Of a stretch of 40,139 bases of DNA, positions 33,035 to 40,139 are shown piece by piece (position 1 is the stretch's first letter; every line of letters starts with the position of its first letter). Location: the NCBI RefSeq assembly GCF_938045345.1, contig NZ_CALIMS010000001.1, positions 1 through 40,139 of the forward strand, written 5' to 3'. The position numbers were made by a program, and so were the translations under genes. The stretch is from an uncultured Campylobacter sp. (lineage in GTDB: Bacteria > Campylobacterota > Campylobacteria > Campylobacterales > Campylobacteraceae). Below the pieces are notes generated by a model. That model had not been told where the DNA came from and did not search any database. It was given only the letters and a program-made list of their open reading frames with translations.

Positions 33035-33984
33035 AGCAGCGCGCCCCGCACGAAGTAGTATTTGACGACGTAGGCGCTGCAGATAAGCGCGTTTAGAATG
33101 AGCCAGAACGAGGAGTATTTAAGCAAGTGGGTGTAGGCGCGCTTAGTGATGAGCTCCGTTAAAAACGGCACGATTCCGAAAAATATACCCAAAAACAGCG
33201 AGCCCCAGATCGCATAGCCGACGAAGTAATAATCCTTCAAAAGCATGCAGTACGGGCATTTATGGTTAGGCTGCTCGTAAACGTAAAGCCCGAAAAAATA
33301 GGTGATCGCATAGTATGCGACGAACAAAAAGAGCAAATTCAGAGCAAAGCTAGCCATCGACTGCTTTAAGAAATTTAAGATCAAAATGGCGCCCAATATC
33401 GCGTAGAAAAAGGTCGCCAAAAGCGCCTGCGTATAGCCGAACGGAAGCTTCGGCGCGCGAAATACGACCGAGCAGCAAAACACCGGCACGCGCAACGGGA
33501 TATTGATAAAAAATAGAATTTCTAAAATAAACTCCGCCAAAACGCCCATAAAAAGGATGGTAAAGATCAGGTATTTGCGCCGCAGATAGGGAAATTTGCC
33601 CGCTTTAAGATCGAGGCTGTTTAAAATAAGCCAGAGCCCAAAGCCGAAGATCAGTAAAATTTTTAAAAGCAGTAGGATGTTGCCGTAGCGGTTCGAGCCC
33701 ACGACGCCTGCGGAGCACATCGCGCCGGGCACGATCGAAGAGAGCTCGTTTAGGCAGAGCGCGAAAAATATAAACAAAATGATCTTGCACGCTATCGTGA
33801 AGAACAAAATGGTGTTGATGAGATAGTTTCTTTTCTCCAGGGAGTATTGTAAATTTGAGGTAGCGTTAAAGTCCCAGTAACGCATGATCCGCACGATATG
33901 AAACTGCGAGATCGCCATCAGCGCTATTACGATCAGTTCTACGGCCAAAAACGCGATCACGCTACCCGATAAAAATACGCTCAT
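33031..33984 (-). CDS. Polytopic membrane protein with CPYC and other cysteines (possible thiol-redox subunit)
   Basis: This 317-residue protein has about eight helices. Cys90 (GAMCSAG), Cys170-Cys171 (VFCCS) and a CxxC at 243-246 (NHKCPYCMLLKDYYFVGYAIW) lie near helix ends. A CPYC motif before a helix recalls DsbB/VKOR-type quinone-linked thiol oxidases, but I cannot assign the family firmly. It is coupled by 4-base overlaps to the ABC ATPase upstream and the NosL-like gene downstream, so it probably works with them in metal or thiol handling at the inner membrane. Confidence 0.6.
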   Translation of the reverse strand: MSVFLSGSVIAFLAVELIVIALMAISQFHIVRIMRYWDFNATSNLQYSLEKRNYLINTILFFTIACKIILFIFFALCLNELSSIVPGAMCSAGVVGSNRYGNILLLLKILLIFGFGLWLILNSLDLKAGKFPYLRRKYLIFTILFMGVLAEFILEILFFINIPLRVPVFCCSVVFRAPKLPFGYTQALLATFFYAILGAILILNFLKQSMASFALNLLFLFVAYYAITYFFGLYVYEQPNHKCPYCMLLKDYYFVGYAIWGSLFLGIFFGIVPFLTELITKRAYTHLLKYSSFWLILNALICSAYVVKYYFVRGALL

Positions 33985-34658
33985 GCTGAAATTTCTCCGT
34001 CTTTTAAAAACACGTATCGATCCACGAAACTTAACTCGTCGAAGAGTATGTCGTGCGTCGCGATCAAAACGGTCTTTTTAAGCTCTTTGAGCTTTGAGAG
34101 CATCTCGATAAAGCCGAGCGAGTTTTGTTTGTCTAAATTTGCCGTCGGCTCGTCGGCTAAGATGATCTGCGGCCCCATCACGAGCGCCCTAGCGATGGCG
34201 CAGCGCTGCTTCTCGCCGCCGCTAAGGCTCGAGACGATCTGATCTTTTTTATGCGCGATATTGGCGATCTGCATCGCTTCATCTATGCGCGCGCCAAGCT
34301 CATCCCCGCTCAACCGCTCAAGGCTAAGCGGCGCAAGGACGTTTTTATAAACGCTAAGCGCCTCAAGCAGGTTGAAAGACTGAAAGATAAAACCGATTTT
34401 TTTATGGCGATACGCGGAGCTTTCGATATCGGCTAGCTTAGAGACGTTTGCGCCGTCCACCAAAACCTCGCCGCTACTCGGCTTAGAAAGCGCGCCTATG
34501 ATGGATAGAAGCGTGCTTTTGCCGCTGCCGCTGACTCCTTTTAAGATTACGATCTGCCCCTCTTCGACGCTTAGGCTTATGTTTTTTAAAGCGCGAAACT
34601 CATTCGCCCTGCCCTCGTTGTAAATTTTAAAAAGCTGCTTGATCTCTATCTTGCTCAT
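33981..34658 (-). CDS. MacB/LolD-type ABC ATPase
   Basis: A 225-residue ATPase with Walker A GVSGSGKST, signature LSGGEKQRCAIARAL, Walker B IILADEPTANLD and switch ATHD. The type matches ATPases that partner FtsX-like permeases (MacB, LolD). It lies directly downstream of the permease gene and overlaps it by 4 bases. These systems work as mechanotransmission machines across the envelope rather than classical pumps. Confidence 0.92.
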   Translation of the reverse strand: MSKIEIKQLFKIYNEGRANEFRALKNISLSVEEGQIVILKGVSGSGKSTLLSIIGALSKPSSGEVLVDGANVSKLADIESSAYRHKKIGFIFQSFNLLEALSVYKNVLAPLSLERLSGDELGARIDEAMQIANIAHKKDQIVSSLSGGEKQRCAIARALVMGPQIILADEPTANLDKQNSLGFIEMLSKLKELKKTVLIATHDILFDELSFVDRYVFLKDGEISA

Positions 34659-35764
34659 TTGACCGCCTCGCTCATATCGCCTATAGCGATGCGCCAGGAT
34701 GGGATGATGACGAAGGCTAAAAACGGGATCACGCTAAAGACGAAGATCAAAAAGAGCATATTGAAATTTATCGCGGGCGTGAAGGTGATGAAATTTCGCA
34801 GCTCGCCGCCTAAAAATATATCGCGCAAAAGCGGCGCGTCCAGGATAAAAACATAAGCATACGCGCCCGCGACGCCGAGCAGATAAGCGCTTAGCGAGAC
34901 GATGAAATTTTGAATAAATTTCATCGCGATGATGTCCTTTATACAAAAGCCGATGCTGCGCAAGATCGCGATCTCCTTTTTCTTCTCGCCGTATGCGAGC
35001 GAAATTTGATTTTTCAGCAAGATGAAAAACGAGATCATCGCCACGGCGTAAAGCACCATAAAAATTCCGCCTTTGTAATAATACAGATGCCTCACTTCGG
35101 CTACCGCATCCTCGGCGCTAAGAGCCTCCGTGTTGGGGTATAAATTTACGATCTTAAGCGCTACTTCGCTTACTTCGTTGGGGTTGGGCACGCTTACGTA
35201 GAGCTTGGTGTATTCGCCCTCCTTCAGGCTCAGTACCTCGCGCGCGGTAGCGGGGTTTAGATAGATCACGTCGTTTGAGACGATGCTGCTTTCATGCGGT
35301 GAAATTTTATTAATCTTAATCGCGATTAGGCGCTGTTCGGTTAAGAAGTGAAACTCGTCCTCGTAGTACCACTCGCCCATCGCCGCTTTTACCCCCTCGC
35401 CTACGATCATTTCGTTTTCGCTCAGGCTTTCGTCGCCTACGATATGAAACCAAACGCGCTTTTGAGCGAAGTAATACATCCCGTCCACGGCGCCCTGCAC
35501 TTCGCTGACGCCCGCAATCTTAGAGACGTCGTAGATATAGCCGTCGTGCATCAGATCGCGTTTGCCCGCGCGCAGAGCCTCTACTACGATGTCGGGTCTG
35601 AGCTTGATGACTTTTTCGAGATCGTTTTGAATGGAGCCCGAGATGAAAAGCACCGAGCTTAAAATAAAAACGATAAATGCAAATATCGCAAAGCTAAAGG
35701 AGTGATCGGCTCTGTCTTTTCGCAGCAGAGTTACGGAGTAGTCGATGAAGCTTTTACTTATCAT
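34655..35764 (-). CDS. FtsX/MacB-like ABC permease
   Basis: The topology is one N-terminal helix (FAIFAFIVFILSSVLFISG), a large periplasmic domain of about 180 residues, and three C-terminal helices. The FtsX signature KKKEIAILRSIGFCIKDIIAMK follows helix 2. I chose the Met at 35764 (MISKSFIDYS), with GGAG seven bases upstream, over an ATG 15 bases earlier, because it leaves only an 11-base overlap with the preceding small gene. This gives 369 residues. Together with the ATPase it forms one envelope ABC complex. Confidence 0.88.
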   Translation of the reverse strand: MISKSFIDYSVTLLRKDRADHSFSFAIFAFIVFILSSVLFISGSIQNDLEKVIKLRPDIVVEALRAGKRDLMHDGYIYDVSKIAGVSEVQGAVDGMYYFAQKRVWFHIVGDESLSENEMIVGEGVKAAMGEWYYEDEFHFLTEQRLIAIKINKISPHESSIVSNDVIYLNPATAREVLSLKEGEYTKLYVSVPNPNEVSEVALKIVNLYPNTEALSAEDAVAEVRHLYYYKGGIFMVLYAVAMISFFILLKNQISLAYGEKKKEIAILRSIGFCIKDIIAMKFIQNFIVSLSAYLLGVAGAYAYVFILDAPLLRDIFLGGELRNFITFTPAINFNMLFLIFVFSVIPFLAFVIIPSWRIAIGDMSEAVK

Positions 35765-35942
35765 AGACGAACTCCGCATAGGCCTTGCTCTTAAAGCTGC
35801 TCGAGAGCCGCACGTCCTTTATCTCGCGCGCGAGCTTTTGCAGGCACTGCTCGCCCTTTGCGCGATCAAAGCTTACATAATGCACCGCGATGAGCGCGTA
35901 AAGGGCGGCAAAAAAGATCGTTAAAGCGCAAATGAGCCTCAT
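35754..35942 (-). CDS. Small single-helix membrane protein (62 aa) of the NosL/ABC operon
   Basis: It begins with a helix (LICALTIFFAALYALIAV) and continues with a short soluble part containing one Cys (GEQCLQKLAREIK). Its ATG overlaps the stop of the double-NosL gene (ATGA), and its end overlaps the permease start. This tight packing supports a real gene. No family is recognised; a small accessory subunit of the ABC complex is the simplest guess. Confidence 0.65.
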   Translation of the reverse strand: MRLICALTIFFAALYALIAVHYVSFDRAKGEQCLQKLAREIKDVRLSSSFKSKAYAEFVYDK

Positions 35943-37063
35943 AGCCCTTCTATTACGCTCTCTTGAATTTCATCAAATTTAAGTACGCTCTTGCCTCCGT
36001 GATCTTTAGCGAAGGTCTTAGCCGCGCTCTCGCTCTCAAACGCAATGAGCTCGTCGCCCATCGGTCCTAAGACGTCGGAGCCGAGCACGAAAAAGGCGCT
36101 TTTAGCATCGATCTTGTGTAGCTTGTAGTAGTCGGTTACGAAAATTTTATCAAAGCCCTTGCCCTTTTGGAAGTAGTATTTCATCATATCTTTCACGCCG
36201 TCAAAATACAAATTCTCGCCGCCTTGAATTTCTATCATCGCCGCCCAGTTAGGGTTTTTGCCCACTAGCATGCCGCAGACCGGGCATTTAGCGCCCTCAG
36301 GCACGACGATCTTTTCAGGTTTTTTCACTTTTGCGTTTTTGTCGCTGCTGCCTAAATTTGCCGGCGCATCCCACAAATATAGCGCTGCGGCTTGCAGGTG
36401 TTTGTCGTACTCTGGAGTCTTGCTAGCGCCCTTTGCGTCGCAAGTCTTTTTGAGATGAGCTTTAAGCTCGGAGATGGCTTTGAAGCTTTTGGCGTCCGTT
36501 TTAGCGCAGTTTGTTTCGTAAAATTCTTTACCGTGCGCGTAAACGCCGCCCTCGCGCTTGGCTTTGATCATCTTGTTATCGCCCGCGAAGTCCTGTCCCG
36601 CAATCTCGTAGGCTTTGGCAAAGTTCATTATCTCGCCGCCGTTTTCGGCTTGGAATTCTTTCGCATCGGCTTCGGTTGAGAAGGCGTATTTGCTATTACG
36701 CGTCATCGTGCCTTTGACCTTGCTACCCACGACGTAAAAGGCTTTATTTACGTCGATCAAATTTAGATTTTTCGTATCGACGACCTGCGCATCGCTTGGA
36801 ATTTTTCCCTCCGTGAGCTCGTATAGGCAGTGCAGAGAAGCTACTTGCTTGCCGTTTACAACATGGTTGGTTTTATAGAATTTAACCAAATTCATTCCGC
36901 AAACGGCGCAGTATTCTTTGCCCTCGCCGCTTCCTACAAGCGTAGCCTTGCTAGGATCCACGCTTTGAAACATAGGCTTTGCCGGCTTATTAGCCCCATC
37001 CATCGAGGCACCGAAAACGAACGCGACGAGCGCGGCCGAAGCTAAAAACGAACGTAAAATCAT
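35939..37063 (-). CDS. Double-domain NosL-family copper protein
   Basis: A signal peptide leads into two NosL domains. Domain 1 has CAVCGMNL (Cys52, Cys55) and domain 2 has CPVCGML (Cys260, Cys263), each followed later by the AFYVVGS/AFFVLGS and GGxxxxF endings. Between them (about 175-235) lies a Cys186/Cys208 segment, GKEFYETNC to QAAALYLWDA, that resembles a cytochrome c lacking its CxxCH. NosL domains bind Cu(I) for delivery to NosZ or other copper enzymes. It is the first gene of the six-gene operon and has an AAGGAG site. Confidence 0.88.
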   Translation of the reverse strand: MILRSFLASAALVAFVFGASMDGANKPAKPMFQSVDPSKATLVGSGEGKEYCAVCGMNLVKFYKTNHVVNGKQVASLHCLYELTEGKIPSDAQVVDTKNLNLIDVNKAFYVVGSKVKGTMTRNSKYAFSTEADAKEFQAENGGEIMNFAKAYEIAGQDFAGDNKMIKAKREGGVYAHGKEFYETNCAKTDAKSFKAISELKAHLKKTCDAKGASKTPEYDKHLQAAALYLWDAPANLGSSDKNAKVKKPEKIVVPEGAKCPVCGMLVGKNPNWAAMIEIQGGENLYFDGVKDMMKYYFQKGKGFDKIFVTDYYKLHKIDAKSAFFVLGSDVLGPMGDELIAFESESAAKTFAKDHGGKSVLKFDEIQESVIEGL

Positions 37064-37094
37064 ACTATCTCCTTAAAAATTTGATGTTTTAAAT

Positions 37095-37928
37095 CTACTT
37101 ACTAATCGAATTTAAAAATTCCAAATTCTCGCATCCCATCTTGATGCCGCCGTCGCAGCTTTTTTTGAAAAACTCTTTTGCTTTGGCGTTATCGGACTTC
37201 ACGCCCTTACCTTCGGCATACATTATGGCTAAATTATTGCAGCCGTCGAAGTGGCCGAGGTTGCACGCCTTTTCATACTGCTGCTTTGCCTGCTTATAAT
37301 CCTGCCCTACCCCCTGCCCAAAGGCGTATAGATAGCCAAGGTTGTTGCAGCCGATGCCGATGTCGCCGCCGCAAGCCTTTTCGTAAAAAATTTTAGCCTT
37401 TGCGAAGCTTTGCCGCACGCCCTCGCCTTTCAGATACAGATAGCCCAGGTTATTGCAGCCCATCATATCGCCGTAGGTGCAGGCCTTCTCATAAAGGCTC
37501 GCCGCCTTGGCGACGTCCTTTGCAAGCCCAGCGCCGTTTGCGTATAAAAGTCCGAGCGAGGTGCAGCCTTCGTTATCTTTGCAAGCTTTTTCGTAATAAG
37601 CCGCGGCCTTGGTGAAATTTTGATCCGCGCCGTTGCCGCTTTCGTAGATATAGCCTAGATTATTGCACGCAAGCGCAAATTTAGCGCCGCACGCCTTCTC
37701 GTAGAGGCTGATCGCCTTTTCGAAATTTTTCTCTACGTTGCCGGTGCCCTCAAAATACAAAACGGCTAGATTATAGCAGCCCGAAGCTTTATTTTCCAAA
37801 CCGCACGCTCTTTCGTAAATTTCTGCGAGTTTTTTATGATCGCCGCTTTGCTGAGCTTGAATGCCCTCGCTGATAAAGCCCGCGTTTGCCGCGGCAGCCA
37901 AGGCTAACGCTATTAGAAATTTTTTCAA
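37095..37928 (-). CDS. Exported Sel1-repeat (Hcp-like) protein
   Basis: A signal peptide (MKKFLIALALAAAANAG) is followed by about seven repeats of 33-36 residues with the pattern A..YEKAC..G...GCNNLGYLY..G.GV.QD..KA, i.e. Sel1-like repeats with paired cysteines as in Helicobacter Hcp proteins. Each repeat should be a helix pair locked by a disulfide. Such proteins act as periplasmic or secreted scaffolds; the partner is unknown. It lies 10 bases downstream of the CcsBA gene on the same strand, so both are likely co-transcribed. Confidence 0.88.
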   Translation of the reverse strand: MKKFLIALALAAAANAGFISEGIQAQQSGDHKKLAEIYERACGLENKASGCYNLAVLYFEGTGNVEKNFEKAISLYEKACGAKFALACNNLGYIYESGNGADQNFTKAAAYYEKACKDNEGCTSLGLLYANGAGLAKDVAKAASLYEKACTYGDMMGCNNLGYLYLKGEGVRQSFAKAKIFYEKACGGDIGIGCNNLGYLYAFGQGVGQDYKQAKQQYEKACNLGHFDGCNNLAIMYAEGKGVKSDNAKAKEFFKKSCDGGIKMGCENLEFLNSISK

Positions 37929-37938
37929 ATTTACTCCT

Positions 37939-40139
37939 TTATATCGTTTTTACGTCCCTGCCTCTGAAGGCAAGAGCGATTATTAAAAAGACCGCCGCTA
38001 TTATACAATAAAACGGCGCGGGTATCTGCGGCGCATCGCCTGCGGCGTAAGAGTGCATGCCGGTGAGGTAGAAATTTACGCCGAAATAGGTCATTATGAT
38101 CGAGCTATACGCGAGCGTCGAGCTCACGCAATAAACATAGATCGAGCCGAGTTTCGGGATAAGCTTTAGATGCAGCACGATCGCATAGACGATGATCGAG
38201 ACATACGACCAGGTCTCTTTGCTATCCCAGCCCCAGTATCGCCCCCAGCTCTCATTCGCCCACACGCCGCCGAAGAAATTTCCAAGCGTCAGCATCGAAA
38301 GCCCCACGATGAGGCTGATCTCGTTGATCGCCGTTATATATCTGATCTGAGCGTTAAGCCGCTCGCGATTGGCGCCGTTTTTAAGCGCCATCAAAACAAG
38401 AGCCAAAAGCCCAAGCAGGCAGCTAAGCCCTAAAAATCCATAGCTAGCCGTGATAACCGAGACGTGGATGCTAAGCCAATACGACTTTAGCACCGGCACG
38501 AGGTTAGTAATCTGCGGATTTACGAAACTCATATGTGCTACGAGCATCACGATGCTAGCTAGCAAGCAGCTCGCGCTTAGCGTAAGCAGGGACTTTCTAA
38601 AAAATATAATCCCGGCAAGCGCCGCCGACCAGCCGATGTAGATCATCGACTCATAGCTATCGCTCCACGGCGCATGAGCCGCGACGTACCAGCGCAGCGC
38701 AAGCGCAAGGGTATGTGCCGCAAAGCTTGCGGCAAAGGCTGCGAATAAAATTTTTTGCGCGAGCGCGAAGCGCTTGCCGCAAAGCGCGCCCAAAAGCGCC
38801 AATATTAGAGCTACGCCGCCTAGGATCATATAGCAATAAACGAGCTTTTTGAAAACCGAAGCTTTGTTGTAAAATACCTCGGCTTTGACGCGGCTAACGC
38901 TTGGAAGAATAGCTTCCGAAGTCGCTCTTTGGTAGTTTTTTAGCTCCGCAAGTGCCACATCCGCTTTAGTCCAATCATTATCCGAAATTCCATCTTGCAG
39001 GCCGTTTAGATAGTCGTTTAGCACGCCTTTGATCTGCGGAGCGATACTATAATCCGCAAAGGCGTCGTTCGGCGAGAGCCAGGTGTTTTGCGGGTCGTTC
39101 GGCACGGGGATAAATTTAAAAAACACCCCTCTAAAGGTCAGATACGCGATATTGAGCCGCTCGTCGAATTTAATCAGCTCGTTATCGAGCACGCTGCGGC
39201 GCGAGGCGCTTTTTTCATTCGCCTCGTCCAGGACGGGGGCGAGCTTGTAGTTGCCGTTTTCATCAAAGACCGAATTAAAGCTCGCATATCGCTCCTGCGG
39301 CGCTAAGCCTAGCATCTTTTTAATTTCGTCGTTTTTAATCTTGATGATCTTTTGATCGCGCCAAAACGCGGGATTTAGACTCATTCCTAGGATCATCTGC
39401 TCGGCGCTTAAGCCATAAAGCGAATCCGTGCCTGAAATTTTATTTACGATCTCGCTTGCTTCGGTGCTAAGCGGCTTGATCCTGCCCATATAATCTTGCA
39501 CCAAAAGCTCCGCAAACGCGCCGTTTGCATGAACGCGCGAGTTGGCTTTAAGATTTTGTAGATAGTTTTCATCCGCGGCGCGAAGCTCAATGCTGAAAAA
39601 AAGCGGCGCAATCAAAAGAAGCGCGACGGGCGCATTGTTTTTGATAAATTTAGCGAGCTTTTTAAACCTGCTGCCGGCGGTAAAAAGATTGCCGATAAAT
39701 CCGACGCAAAGCAAGAAATAGCCGAAATAAGTGGGGATTTTACCAGGATCGCGGTTGAGCTCCAACACCGTACCCAGCTCGTCCGTGTCATAGGAGGACT
39801 GAAAGAGCTTGAAACGGTCAAAGCTTAGCGGGTGGTTCATATAAATTTCATGCTCTCCCGCACTCTTGCCCTCTTTTAAAATTTCAACGTCGCTGGCGTA
39901 GGATGATGGGCTTTGCGAGCCAGGGTAGCGCTCGAGCTTAAATTTCAAAAGCTTTACCGCAAACGGAAGCTCTATCAGTTTCGAGCCCCAGCTTAGCATT
40001 ATCTCTTCGCCGTCAAAGTTTAAAATTTTAGGCTCACCCAGCCAGCCAGCGCCGCCGTGAAGCTCTGCCTCTTGCTCGCTTCCGCCCTCAAAGCCCGCTT
40101 TTACCGCGAGCGTTCCCTGCTCGCCTTTGGGCGCGGGTT
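37939..40139 (-). CDS. ccsBA: CcsBA (ResB-CcsA fusion) cytochrome c synthase, N-terminus outside window
   Basis: The frame is open to the window edge at 40139, so the N-terminal part is missing. The visible part contains the end of a ResB/CcsB domain (HPLSFDRFKLFQSSYD) and the CcsA domain with the tryptophan-rich WANESWGRYWGWDSKETWS haem-handling motif, conserved histidines, and several helices. CcsBA exports haem and attaches it to CxxCH motifs in the periplasm (System II); Campylobacter and Helicobacter use this fused form. It would serve the NosZ, NosC1 and NosC2 haem domains encoded in this window. Confidence 0.93.
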   Translation of the reverse strand, partial: PAPKGEQGTLAVKAGFEGGSEQEAELHGGAGWLGEPKILNFDGEEIMLSWGSKLIELPFAVKLLKFKLERYPGSQSPSSYASDVEILKEGKSAGEHEIYMNHPLSFDRFKLFQSSYDTDELGTVLELNRDPGKIPTYFGYFLLCVGFIGNLFTAGSRFKKLAKFIKNNAPVALLLIAPLFFSIELRAADENYLQNLKANSRVHANGAFAELLVQDYMGRIKPLSTEASEIVNKISGTDSLYGLSAEQMILGMSLNPAFWRDQKIIKIKNDEIKKMLGLAPQERYASFNSVFDENGNYKLAPVLDEANEKSASRRSVLDNELIKFDERLNIAYLTFRGVFFKFIPVPNDPQNTWLSPNDAFADYSIAPQIKGVLNDYLNGLQDGISDNDWTKADVALAELKNYQRATSEAILPSVSRVKAEVFYNKASVFKKLVYCYMILGGVALILALLGALCGKRFALAQKILFAAFAASFAAHTLALALRWYVAAHAPWSDSYESMIYIGWSAALAGIIFFRKSLLTLSASCLLASIVMLVAHMSFVNPQITNLVPVLKSYWLSIHVSVITASYGFLGLSCLLGLLALVLMALKNGANRERLNAQIRYITAINEISLIVGLSMLTLGNFFGGVWANESWGRYWGWDSKETWSYVSIIVYAIVLHLKLIPKLGSIYVYCVSSTLAYSSIIMTYFGVNFYLTGMHSYAAGDAPQIPAPFYCIIAAVFLIIALAFRGRDVKTI

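Overview
The window looks like a chromosome segment from a Campylobacter-type epsilonproteobacterium (Campylobacterota), most like the higher-GC oral species. The evidence is a clade II N2O-reductase cluster in Wolinella/Campylobacter style (NosZ with a C-terminal haem c domain, nosB, nosG/nosH, nosC1/nosC2, no nosR), NosL-type copper proteins, a fused CcsBA cytochrome c synthase, a DcuB-like transporter, and AAATTT-rich spacers between GC-rich genes. The species cannot be fixed from this sequence alone.

Left part (1-6489, minus strand): a DcuA/DcuB-family C4-dicarboxylate transporter, then a nickel-pincer racemase (LarA family) with its three cofactor enzymes LarC, LarE and LarB, a DUF2809 membrane protein, and the start of an L-tartrate dehydratase alpha subunit cut by the window edge. 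Together they suggest uptake and stereochemical handling of a C4 hydroxy-acid (malate or tartrate) feeding fumarate/oxaloacetate metabolism, rather than lactate racemisation.

Centre-left (6785-18866, plus strand): the nitrous-oxide respiration cluster. A beta-propeller protein precedes nosZ, nosB, nosD, nosG, nosC1, nosC2, nosH, nosF and nosL. After a 657-bp non-coding spacer come nosY and a second NosL-like gene. NosGH should oxidise menaquinol, NosC1/C2 carry electrons to NosZ, and NosDFY/NosL build the copper centres. Genes from nosB to nosC2 are joined by 4-base overlaps.

Centre (19084-24416, plus strand): an unusual anaerobic CO dehydrogenase catalytic subunit (CooS family) with an about 270-residue His- and Ser/Asn-rich N-terminal extension and an Asp where one C-cluster cysteine is expected. 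No cooF or cooC is present. A FecCD-type ABC permease and ATPase follow, preceded by what appears to be the decayed, frameshifted remnant of their substrate-binding protein.

Centre-right (24793-29876, plus strand): a DUF4139 secreted protein, then a visibly AT-richer block of three tandem paralogous membrane-anchored proteins of unknown function with repeated leader ORFs, and a small polytopic membrane protein whose last helix lies beyond an in-frame amber codon. This block looks acquired and duplicated.

Right part (30334-40139, minus strand): an RBBP9/YdeN-type hydrolase, a DUF364 putative metal-chelation protein, a repeat-rich spacer, and a tight six-gene operon (double-domain NosL, 62-aa membrane protein, FtsX-like permease, ABC ATPase, Cys-containing polytopic protein, NosL-like protein), then a Sel1-repeat protein and most of a CcsBA cytochrome c synthase. 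The operon is a candidate copper/thiol trafficking system. No tRNA, rRNA, IS element or CRISPR array was recognised.
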